Below, piece by piece: positions 1 through 5,393 of a DNA stretch of 6,012 nt. A program made the position numbers and the translations under genes. Every line of letters starts with the position of its first letter. The stretch's first letter is position 1. Location of the stretch: positions 422 to 6,433 of the forward strand of contig JAPLIX010000194.1 in assembly GCA_026388865.1 (NCBI GenBank), in the 5' to 3' direction. The notes under the pieces are model-generated. The model saw only the letters and a list, made by a program, of their open reading frames with translations, had not been told where the DNA came from and ran no database searches. This DNA comes from Pseudomonadota bacterium (lineage in GTDB: Bacteria > Desulfobacterota > WTBG01 > CAIYCZ01).

Positions 1-108
1 TGTCTCCCATTGGATCTTAACACAAGTGGCATCAATACATTTCTTAGCTGCTGCTGTCAGTTCAGGCCCGGTTGCGTCACCGGGAATTAATGTCAGTATA
101 TGGGCCAT
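1..108 (-). CDS. Isocitrate/isopropylmalate dehydrogenase family protein, N-terminal 36 residues (continues beyond the window)
   Basis: Reading the minus strand from the ATG at 108 gives 36 open codons to the window edge. The peptide starts MAHILTLIPGDATGPELT and includes VKIQWE, which is the first beta strand and nucleotide-proximal loop of the NAD(P)-dependent beta-decarboxylating dehydrogenases (isocitrate, 3-isopropylmalate and tartrate types). The MAH start and the IPGD-TGPE-T pattern resemble NAD-dependent isocitrate dehydrogenases more than LeuB, but the substrate cannot be fixed from this fragment. The usual GDG(I/T)GPE motif has Ala in place of its second Gly (GDATGPE). A GGTGAT ribosome-binding-like stretch lies 4 bases upstream of the ATG. 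The gene is separated from the preceding dehydrogenase gene by an intrinsic terminator, so it probably has its own promoter in 109-195; I see no convincing -35/-10 pair there. If it is an isocitrate dehydrogenase it would supply 2-oxoglutarate and reduced cofactor in the TCA pathway. Confidence 0.85.
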   Translation of the reverse strand, partial: MAHILTLIPGDATGPELTAAAKKCIDATCVKIQWET

Positions 109-195
109 CTGATCACCGTGCGTGGTAATTTAGTAAAGAATGCTTAGCATAATTAAACGGGCAGAGCAAATCTATATATTAGTGCACGTAATAAA

Positions 196-227
196 ATAGG
201 CTCCCTGGAGGGGGCCAGGGAGCCTAT
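196..227 (-). terminator. Rho-independent terminator after the methylmalonate-semialdehyde dehydrogenase gene
   Basis: Bases 196-208 pair perfectly with 215-227 (13 bp, core GGCTCCCTGG/CCAGGGAGCC) around a 6-base loop. Read on the minus strand, the stem is followed by a U-rich tail beginning TTTTATTACG. The plus strand has no T-run after the stem, so the terminator acts on leftward transcripts. It lies 45 bases past the stop codon at 273 and before the next gene's start at 108, which separates the two transcription units. Its tail is nearly the same as those of the hairpins upstream of guaB and guaA. Confidence 0.92.
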
Positions 228-272
228 AACAGGGGGAGACTCGAAATCATTTTTAGTATGCAGGGTTCACTA

Positions 273-1829
273 TCACATCCGCGCAATCGTTCCTTCCCAG
301 GTGCTGACTTTTCCCTTTTTCGTATCCTTGAGCCATCTCGTGGTAACCGTTTTCGATTCAGTGTAGAATTGTACGCCGTCTCTCCCCATGCAATGAAGAT
401 CTCCAAAGAAAGATTTTTTATGTCCGCTGAATGGGAAATATGAAACCGGTACTGGAATACCCACATTGATACCTACCATTCCGCCATCTGTCCTCAAGAC
501 AAACTCCCGCGCCCAGTAACCGCTTTCTGTGAAAATTGCTGATCCATTAGCAAAGGGGTTATTGTTCATCAGGGTTATTCCTTCCTCAAAGTCTTTCACG
601 CGCTTGATGAAGGTGACTGGCCCGAAAACTTCCTCTCTGCCGCAACTCATATCCTCGGTAACGTGGTCAAATATCGTTGGGCCGATAAAGTGTCCTTTTT
701 CGAAGCCCGGTACTACCGCATTTCTTCCGTCAAGGATAAGTTTTGCACCTTCCTCAATTGCCTTGTTAATCCAGCCCAAAACAAACTGTTTATGTTCTGC
801 AGAAACAACCGGACCCAGATCAGTTTCAGGGTCATAGGAGCAGCCGATTTTCCTCAGTTGAGCGTATTTTTTGAGATAGGAAACAAATTCATCAGCAACA
901 CAATCTTCCACAACCATCACCGGCAGAGCCATGCAGCGCATGCCGGCACAGCCGAAAGTGGAATTGATGATGCGTTGCGCTGCCACCTCAAGCTCTGCAT
1001 CACGCATGATAAGCGCATGATTTTTTGCTTCAGTAAGGCACTGGACGCGCTTGCCGTTTTTAGCTGCGGTGGAATAGATGTGGGTACCAACCGAGGTTGA
1101 GCCGACAAAAGAAATACCGCTGATATCCGGATGCTCAAGCAGGAGGTCAGCTTCATTTCTGCTGCAGGTAACCAGATTCACAACCCCCGGGGGCAGTCCT
1201 GCTTCGATTGCAAGCTCAAGTATTCTCATGGATGTCATGGGTGTAAGGCTTGCTGATTTTAAAACAAAAGTATTGCCACAGCTGATGCAAAATGGAATCA
1301 TCCATCCCCAGGGAATCATTGCCGGAAAATTAAACGGAACGATGCCGGCAAATACGCCGATTGGTTCACGATACATCACCGTGTCATGACCGGTCGATAC
1401 GTTCAGCAGTGAGTCACCCTGCATGAGATAGGGTGTTGCACATGCGCACTCGACAACCTCGATTGCCTTAATAACATCACCACGGGCTTCATCAAGAGTT
1501 TTACCAAGCTCTTTAGAAACGCTTAATGAAAGCTCCGCGAGATGGTTATCCATGAGAGCTTTAAGCTTAAACATGACAGCAATTCTTCGCTGAATAGGAG
1601 TATATCTCCATTTCTGAAAAGCTGTTTTTGCTGCTGCCACTGCTTCCAGAACTTCTTCCCTGGTACAGCAGGGTGCTTCTGCCATTATTTCACCGGTGCT
1701 TGAATCGGTAATAGGCATATATTTACTGGTTTTTGACTGCTTCCAGTTATTGTTAACGCAGTATTTTAATTTAGGTGCAGCGGTTGTTTCACCCTGAAAG
1801 ACAATAGCTGCGGCTGGTTCTTTTGACAT
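273..1829 (-). CDS. mmsA: CoA-acylating methylmalonate-semialdehyde dehydrogenase
   Basis: The 518-residue product belongs to the aldehyde dehydrogenase superfamily, MMSDH branch. This enzyme converts (methyl)malonate semialdehyde, NAD+ and CoA to propionyl-CoA or acetyl-CoA, with loss of the carboxylate, in valine, pyrimidine/beta-alanine or inositol breakdown. Visible marks are PFNFP (165-169, with the oxyanion Asn), the FVGST nucleotide loop (241-245), catalytic Cys299 in GCAGMRCMALPV, the EEVFGPV motif (399-405) and a C-terminal segment rich in family residues (GINVGIPVPV, PFSGHK, FFGDLH). The residue aligned with the general-base Glu of hydrolytic ALDHs is Leu265, as expected for a CoA-acylating enzyme, and Arg298 next to the Cys is typical of MMSDH. 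The length is normal plus an N-terminal extension of about 20 residues. The start is supported by a strong Shine-Dalgarno 7 bases upstream and the absence of a later plausible ATG before conserved sequence. The gene is monocistronic or last in its unit, with a terminator at 196-227. It could be called iolA in other genomes. Confidence 0.95.
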   Translation of the reverse strand: MSKEPAAAIVFQGETTAAPKLKYCVNNNWKQSKTSKYMPITDSSTGEIMAEAPCCTREEVLEAVAAAKTAFQKWRYTPIQRRIAVMFKLKALMDNHLAELSLSVSKELGKTLDEARGDVIKAIEVVECACATPYLMQGDSLLNVSTGHDTVMYREPIGVFAGIVPFNFPAMIPWGWMIPFCISCGNTFVLKSASLTPMTSMRILELAIEAGLPPGVVNLVTCSRNEADLLLEHPDISGISFVGSTSVGTHIYSTAAKNGKRVQCLTEAKNHALIMRDAELEVAAQRIINSTFGCAGMRCMALPVMVVEDCVADEFVSYLKKYAQLRKIGCSYDPETDLGPVVSAEHKQFVLGWINKAIEEGAKLILDGRNAVVPGFEKGHFIGPTIFDHVTEDMSCGREEVFGPVTFIKRVKDFEEGITLMNNNPFANGSAIFTESGYWAREFVLRTDGGMVGINVGIPVPVSYFPFSGHKKSFFGDLHCMGRDGVQFYTESKTVTTRWLKDTKKGKVSTWEGTIARM

Positions 1830-1836
1830 GATTTAG

Positions 1837-1844
1837 CTCCTTTC
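1837..1844 (-). promoter_or_regulatory. Strong ribosome binding site of the methylmalonate-semialdehyde dehydrogenase gene
   Basis: On the minus strand GAAAGGAG lies 7 bases before the ATG at 1829, close to ideal spacing. It fixes the start codon. guaA and guaB in the same window have no comparable site. Confidence 0.85.
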
Positions 1845-1847
1845 ATG

Positions 1848-1863
1848 GATAAGCATTCTTATC
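1848..1863 (-). promoter_or_regulatory. Inverted repeat just upstream of the mmsA ribosome binding site
   Basis: GATAAG (1848-1853) and CTTATC (1858-1863) form a perfect 6-bp inverted repeat with a 4-base loop. It sits 3 bases upstream of the GAAAGGAG site, so it could be a leader hairpin affecting translation or an operator for a repressor. The 11-base string TAAGCATTCTT inside it recurs on the opposite strand in the leader of the next gene (136-146). The structure is seen; the role is inferred. Confidence 0.4.
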
Positions 1864-1873
1864 TTCTGCTATA

Positions 1874-1889
1874 ATCAATTTACATGCCA
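1874..1889 (-). promoter_or_regulatory. Possible sigma-54-like promoter of mmsA
   Basis: The minus strand reads TGGCATGTAAATTGAT, matching the sigma-54 pattern TGGCAYR-N4-TTGCW at every defined base except the -12 C, which is A. A start about 12 bases downstream would leave a leader of about 30-35 bases with the ribosome binding site. The -12 GC is normally among the best conserved bases, so this is weak. An alternative sigma-70 reading is TTGCAA, a 17-base spacer, then TGTAAA, overlapping the same region; it is no better. Confidence 0.25.
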
Positions 1890-2116
1890 AAAGGTAATTA
1901 ATTGCAACCATATGAAATTACATGCTAATTATAATTTAGGCAAAATATTTTTTTAATGAGTCAAGGGTCAGGTGTATCCTATATGGGATAATAATAAGTA
2001 TTAAATTATAATTATTTGAATTTTAATGATTTTATGATTGTTCTATAAGAGGGGCAATGCAAATGTGGAACATATGCGGAAAGCGGGGTTTGAATGGCTG
2101 TTAAAGATATATAGAA

Positions 2117-3667
2117 TTATTCCCATTCAATCGTGCTGGGTGGCTTTGAGGAGATATCATAAACAATGCGGTTAATTCCCCTTATCTCATTAATTATGCG
2201 ATTAGATATGATCCCAAGCAGGTCGTAGGGCAGTTTAGCCCAGTCAGCGGTCATGGCATCAATGCTCTGTACCACCCGCACGGCAACCACCTTTTCATAG
2301 GTGCGCTCATCGCCCATGACGCCAACAGTCTGGATGGGAAGAAGCACGGCAAAAGCCTGCCAAACCTGACGATACCATCCTGATTTTTTCATTTCATTAA
2401 GGATGATTTCATCTGCTTCACGAACGAGCCTCAGGTTCTCATCGGTAATCTCACCAATGATGCGGATCGCAAGGCCAGGACCGGGGAAGGGATGGCGATA
2501 AATAGCATCATCCGGCAAGCCGAGTTCCTTCCCCAGTTCACGCACTTCATCTTTAAAAAGTTCACGAAATGGCTCAATCAGCTTGAGGTTCATCTTTTCC
2601 GGCAAGCCTCCGACATTATGATGGCTTTTGATGGTAGCTGATGGGCCTTTAAATGAAGTGCTTTCTATAACATCAGGGTAGAGTGTACCCTGTGCCAGAA
2701 AATCGACTTTGCCAAGTTTACGCGCCTCTTCTTCAAAGACATAAATAAATTCATGGCCTATAATTATTCTTTTTCTCTCCGGGTCAACAACACCTTTAAG
2801 GTTTTGCAAAAAGCGCTGCGAAGCATCAATGGTTATCAGGTTCACATTAAAAGACTTTGTGAGTAATTCTGAAACCTTTACAAACTCATTTTTTCGCAGC
2901 AGCCCATTATCAATGAAGATGCAGGTGAGCTGATGACCTATTGCTTTCTTCAACAGCACAGCAGCAACGGTAGAATCTACCCCGCCGCTGCACCCGCATA
3001 TAACTTTGTTCTTTCCAACAGCCCTGCGTATCTCCTTAATGGACTGTTGAATAAAAGATTTCATGGTCCAGACTGGTGAGCACTTGCAAATGTTGAATAT
3101 GAAGTTATTGAGTATTTCTTTTCCCTGGGGGGTATGCACAACTTCCGGGTGAAACTGTACACCAAAGATGTTGTGTTCTTTATCCCGCATTGCGGCAAAG
3201 GGCGAGTTTTCACTGTGGCCGATTATCTCAAATCCCTGAGGCAGTCTTTTGATCCGGTCGCCGTGACTCATCCACACTTGAATTTTATCGTTTACAGAAA
3301 AACCCGCAAAGAGATCGTTGGTAGCATCAATAATAAGCTCTGCTTTACCATATTCGCGCTTCTGCGATGGCGCAACCTCACCTGAAAGGAGAAAGGTTGT
3401 AATCTGCATGCCATAACAAATACCAAGAATCGGAATGCCAAGCTGAAAAAGGTCTTTTTCAATACGGGGTGATTTTTGATCATAAACGCTGGAGGGGCTG
3501 CCAGACAGGATGATTCCCTTTGGCTGCAGCTCACGTATCCTGTCTAAGCTGATATTGTAGGGATAAATCTCAGAATAGACCTTGCTCTCACGGACCCGCC
3601 GGGCAATGAGCTGGGTATATTGAGAGCCGAAATCAAGTATGATTATTTTTTCCTGTTCTGACTTCAT
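2117..3667 (-). CDS. guaA: GMP synthase (glutamine-hydrolysing)
   Basis: The 516-residue protein makes GMP from XMP, ATP and glutamine in the cytosol, the last step of guanine nucleotide synthesis. Domain order is canonical. A class I glutamine amidotransferase (about 8-195) begins ILDFGSQYTQL and has the nucleophile Cys84 in GICYGMQ and His173 with Glu175 in FHPEV. The ATP pyrophosphatase domain (about 205-390) has the P-loop SGGVDS at 227-232, followed by the C-terminal dimerisation domain with RHPFPGPGLA and the ending SKPPSTIEWE. Length is near the E. coli enzyme (525), with no breaks. The ATG at 3667 gives the usual short lead into ILDFGSQ, and an in-frame TAA lies just upstream. No Shine-Dalgarno is seen at normal distance: the only purine-rich run, GGGGAGGGG, ends 18 bases upstream and is locked in a hairpin arm. 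It follows guaB by 138 bases with the same orientation and is probably co-transcribed, subject to the hairpins between them. Confidence 0.98.
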   Translation of the reverse strand: MKSEQEKIIILDFGSQYTQLIARRVRESKVYSEIYPYNISLDRIRELQPKGIILSGSPSSVYDQKSPRIEKDLFQLGIPILGICYGMQITTFLLSGEVAPSQKREYGKAELIIDATNDLFAGFSVNDKIQVWMSHGDRIKRLPQGFEIIGHSENSPFAAMRDKEHNIFGVQFHPEVVHTPQGKEILNNFIFNICKCSPVWTMKSFIQQSIKEIRRAVGKNKVICGCSGGVDSTVAAVLLKKAIGHQLTCIFIDNGLLRKNEFVKVSELLTKSFNVNLITIDASQRFLQNLKGVVDPERKRIIIGHEFIYVFEEEARKLGKVDFLAQGTLYPDVIESTSFKGPSATIKSHHNVGGLPEKMNLKLIEPFRELFKDEVRELGKELGLPDDAIYRHPFPGPGLAIRIIGEITDENLRLVREADEIILNEMKKSGWYRQVWQAFAVLLPIQTVGVMGDERTYEKVVAVRVVQSIDAMTADWAKLPYDLLGIISNRIINEIRGINRIVYDISSKPPSTIEWE

Positions 3668-3677
3668 GGCAGTAATG

Positions 3678-3718
3678 AAAATCAGCCCCTCCCCATTTTA
3701 TTGAGGAGGGGTGATTTT
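3678..3718 (-). terminator. Terminator-like hairpin immediately upstream of guaA (candidate attenuator)
   Basis: The core CCCCTCC/GGAGGGG (3686-3692 with 3705-3711) is extended, past a single bulged G at 3685, by AAAATCA (3678-3684) pairing with TGATTTT (3712-3718). The loop is 12 bases. On the minus strand the GC core is followed by CTGATTTTCATTACTG and then, 2 bases later, the guaA ATG. Leftward transcription could therefore stop just before guaA. The plus strand has a better T-run (TTTTTT at 3715-3720), but no rightward gene ends here. The 3' arm also contains the only Shine-Dalgarno-like purines near guaA, so the fold could instead limit translation. Structure is seen; regulation is inferred. 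Confidence 0.7.
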
Positions 3719-3722
3719 TTCT

Positions 3723-3750
3723 ATGGTTATCCTTAGGGGGGAGTAACCAT
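3723..3750 (-). promoter_or_regulatory. Second hairpin in the guaB-guaA gap
   Basis: On the minus strand ATGGTTA (3750-3744), a bulged C, and TCC (3742-3740) pair with GGA (3732-3730) and TAACCAT (3729-3723), giving 10 bp with one bulge and a loop of CCCCTAA. It is followed by AGAAAAAATC, not a U-run, so it is not an intrinsic terminator for leftward transcripts. Its CTCCCC segment (3743-3738) is also complementary to GGGGAG (3694-3689) in the 3' arm of the next hairpin, so the two structures could be mutually exclusive. It may also be an RNA processing or stability element. Confidence 0.5.
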
Positions 3751-3752
3751 TA

Positions 3753-3803
3753 TTTTGCCGCTGTCTTACATCCTCTGTAATGAGAATCAAGATCAGGGCA
3801 AAA
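3753..3803. repeat. Nested inverted repeats just downstream of guaB
   Basis: TTTTGCC (3753-3759) and GGCAAAA (3797-3803) are perfect 7-base complements enclosing 37 bases. Inside them TTACA (3766-3770) and TGTAA (3776-3780) form a 5-bp stem with a 5-base loop. No U-run follows on the minus strand after the outer arm (AATAATGG), so it does not look like a guaB terminator. It adds to the impression that the whole 138-base gap is structured RNA. The pairing is real but weak, and may be chance. Confidence 0.35.
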
Positions 3804-3805
3804 GG

Positions 3806-5269
3806 TTATTCAACCTGATAATTGGGCGCTTCTTTGGTGATTATAACGTTGTGAACATGGCTCTCTTTGAGCCCTGAACTGGTAATCTTTATAAACCGGG
3901 CTTTATCACGCAGTTCATGTATGCTGGCGCAGCCAACGTACCCCATTCCGGAGCGCAAGCCGCCGACCAACTGATAAATATTAGAGGAAAGACTGCCGCG
4001 ATACGGCACCCGGCCCTCTATTCCTTCAGGGACAAGCTTTGACTGGTTTTCAACATCGCACTGAAAATAACGGTCACTTGAGCCTTCCTTCATGGCTTCA
4101 ATCGAACCCATGCCGCGGTATACTTTGTAGGTGCGGCCCTGGTACAGGACAGTTTCCCCCGGGCTTTCATCAGTACCGGCAAACAAGCTGCCAATCATGA
4201 CAGAATGTGCACCAGCCGCAATAGCTTTGGGTACATCACCAGAATATTTAATGCCGCCATCGGCAATAAGCGGGATGCCATGTTTGTCAGAAATCTTTCT
4301 GCACTCCATTATTGCAGTAATCTGCGGCACGCCAACACCTGCTATTATCCGGGTAGTACAAATGGAGCCGGGTCCCATCCCGACTTTTATAGCGTCACAG
4401 CCGGCCTGCATGAGATCCTCTGCAGCCTCTGCGGTGGCGATGTTGCCGCCGATAAGCTCACAGTCTTTAAAATTCTTTTTTGTATCACGAATTGCTTCAA
4501 GTACCGTTTTGGTGTGCCCATGAGCAGTGTCGATGGCGAGCACATCAGCGCCGGCTTTTAGAACTGCTTCGGTGCGTGCCTCACGGTCAGGTCCCACGCC
4601 GATGGCAGCACCCACGCGCAGCCTGCCGAAGGAGTCCTTGCATGCCTGTGGATACTGGACAGTCTTTTCAATGTCTTTTACCGTGATGAGACCTTTGAGA
4701 TTATTATGCTCATCAACTACTAATAATTTCTCGATGCGGTTTTTATGTAATAGTTTTTTTGCTTCTTCAAGACTGATACCCGTCGGTGCTGTGACCAGAT
4801 TTTCTTTGGTCATGACCGAGGAAATCGGCTTTTCAAGTTTGGTTTCAAAGCGCAGGTCCCGGTTGGTAAGGATACCTACAAGCTTTCCTTTTTTAACGAC
4901 CGGAAGGCCTGAGATTCGGTACTGCTTCATGATCTCCAGTGCGGTATAAATTTTCTGGTCGGGATCAAGGGTAATAGGATCTACGATCATCCCGCTTTCA
5001 GATTTTTTTACCTTTTCAACTTCAAGTGCCTGTGTTTCAATGGAAAGGTTTTTATGAATAATACCGATCCCGCCTTCCCGTGCCATGGTAATAGCAGTCT
5101 GCGCCCTTGTTACGGTATCCATGGCGGCACTGAGCAGGGGAATATTCAGTTTGATATTTCTGGTCAGCAGTGTTGATACATCTACATCCCTGGGCAGGAC
5201 CGAGGACTTCGCAGGTACCAGCAGCACATCATCAAATGTCAGGCTCGTTTGTATATGGTCGTTGCTCAT
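3806..5269 (-). CDS. guaB: IMP dehydrogenase
   Basis: The 487-residue enzyme oxidises IMP to XMP with NAD+, the committed and usually rate-limiting step toward GMP. The N-terminus LTFDDVLLVPAKS is canonical. Two CBS modules (about 93-205), which in this family bind adenine or guanine nucleotides allosterically, are inserted into the TIM barrel. DTAHGH is at 247-252, the IMP loop GPGSICTTR holds catalytic Cys304, GMGSIEAM is at 386-393, and the mobile flap carries Arg400-Tyr401 in SSDRYFQ. Thus the protein is full length and looks active. The ATG at 5269 matches the family start. The only ribosome-binding-like bases are AAGG ending 10 bases upstream, weak and slightly distant. A consensus-like promoter overlaps the end of the upstream ppx gene, and a terminator-like hairpin lies in the leader. 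The product XMP is used by GuaA, encoded 138 bases downstream. Confidence 0.98.
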   Translation of the reverse strand: MSNDHIQTSLTFDDVLLVPAKSSVLPRDVDVSTLLTRNIKLNIPLLSAAMDTVTRAQTAITMAREGGIGIIHKNLSIETQALEVEKVKKSESGMIVDPITLDPDQKIYTALEIMKQYRISGLPVVKKGKLVGILTNRDLRFETKLEKPISSVMTKENLVTAPTGISLEEAKKLLHKNRIEKLLVVDEHNNLKGLITVKDIEKTVQYPQACKDSFGRLRVGAAIGVGPDREARTEAVLKAGADVLAIDTAHGHTKTVLEAIRDTKKNFKDCELIGGNIATAEAAEDLMQAGCDAIKVGMGPGSICTTRIIAGVGVPQITAIMECRKISDKHGIPLIADGGIKYSGDVPKAIAAGAHSVMIGSLFAGTDESPGETVLYQGRTYKVYRGMGSIEAMKEGSSDRYFQCDVENQSKLVPEGIEGRVPYRGSLSSNIYQLVGGLRSGMGYVGCASIHELRDKARFIKITSSGLKESHVHNVIITKEAPNYQVE

Positions 5270-5288
5270 TGAACGTATACCTTGTTCA

Positions 5289-5321
5289 GTAATAAAATAG
5301 TTCCCCTTGGGTTGAGGGGAG
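5289..5321 (-). terminator. Terminator-like hairpin in the guaB leader (candidate attenuator or ppx terminator)
   Basis: TCCCCT (5302-5307) pairs with AGGGGA (5315-5320), with a possible closing wobble pair on each side, and on the minus strand the stem is followed by ACTATTTTATTACTG. It lies about 70-100 bases past the ppx stop and just 19 bases upstream of the guaB ATG, downstream of the predicted guaB promoter. It may end ppx transcripts, but any guaB transcript must also pass it. The tail CTATTTTATTAC (5300-5289) is identical over 12 bases to the tail of the terminator at 196-227. The stem is short, so termination strength is uncertain. Confidence 0.6.
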
Positions 5322-5360
5322 AAGATGTTTGAAGAGGGAAAAAGAGTGTTATTGTGAGTG

Positions 5361-5374
5361 AGTATAATTATACT
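5361..5374. repeat. Perfect 14-bp palindrome over the guaB -10 box
   Basis: AGTATAATTATACT is its own reverse complement and contains the TATAAT hexamer on both strands. It could be an operator for a repressor of guaB, or simply the result of a symmetrical -10 region. No partner copy is seen elsewhere in the window. Confidence 0.5.
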
Positions 5375-5393
5375 AAACCCTGGTTCATGTCAA
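5367..5393 (-). promoter_or_regulatory. Predicted sigma-70 promoter of guaB (and probably guaA)
   Basis: On the minus strand a perfect TTGACA (5393-5388) is followed after 15 bases by a perfect TATAAT (5372-5367). Both hexamers are consensus, but the spacer is shorter than the preferred 17. Expected initiation near 5360 gives a leader of about 90 bases before the guaB ATG. The -35 hexamer contains the TGA stop codon of the upstream ppx gene (5392-5390), so the two genes are packed without spare sequence. An extra -10-like TATACT (5366-5361) lies 21 bases from the -35. Confidence 0.7.

Larger units (their letters stand above)
1830..2116. other. AT-rich intergenic region between guaA and mmsA
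   Basis: This gap holds no open frame with coding character. Near mmsA it contains the ribosome binding site, the inverted repeat and the weak promoter candidates described separately. Further up are an exact direct repeat of TTACATGC (1880-1887 and 1918-1925, 38 bases apart) and a near-palindrome TATCCTATATGGGATA (1975-1990, TATCC/GGATA arms). Either could bind a regulator of the catabolic gene. I find no clear intrinsic terminator after guaA: an imperfect hairpin at about 2055-2073 (GCAAATG/CATATGC, one A-A mismatch) lacks a following U-run. The distance still suggests that mmsA is transcribed separately. Confidence 0.5.

Noticed and set aside
258..1389. Several open frames on the plus strand opposite mmsA (up to 145 codons)
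   Set aside because: They lie entirely antisense to a full-length, motif-rich enzyme gene, have no ribosome binding sites of note and resemble no family; they are shadows of its codon pattern.
3684..3698. Micro reading frame ATG GGG AGG GGC TGA in the guaA leader as a leader peptide
   Set aside because: Four codons with no ribosome binding site, lying within the hairpin; no run of regulatory codons.
3668..3805. Guanine (purine) riboswitch between guaB and guaA, or in the guaB leader
   Set aside because: I cannot find the conserved three-way junction and loop sequences of the purine riboswitch class; the structures seen are simple hairpins.
4131..5300. Plus-strand open frames opposite guaB (up to 140 codons)
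   Set aside because: Antisense to an intact IMP dehydrogenase, with low-complexity Ser/Pro/Arg-rich translations; no independent support.
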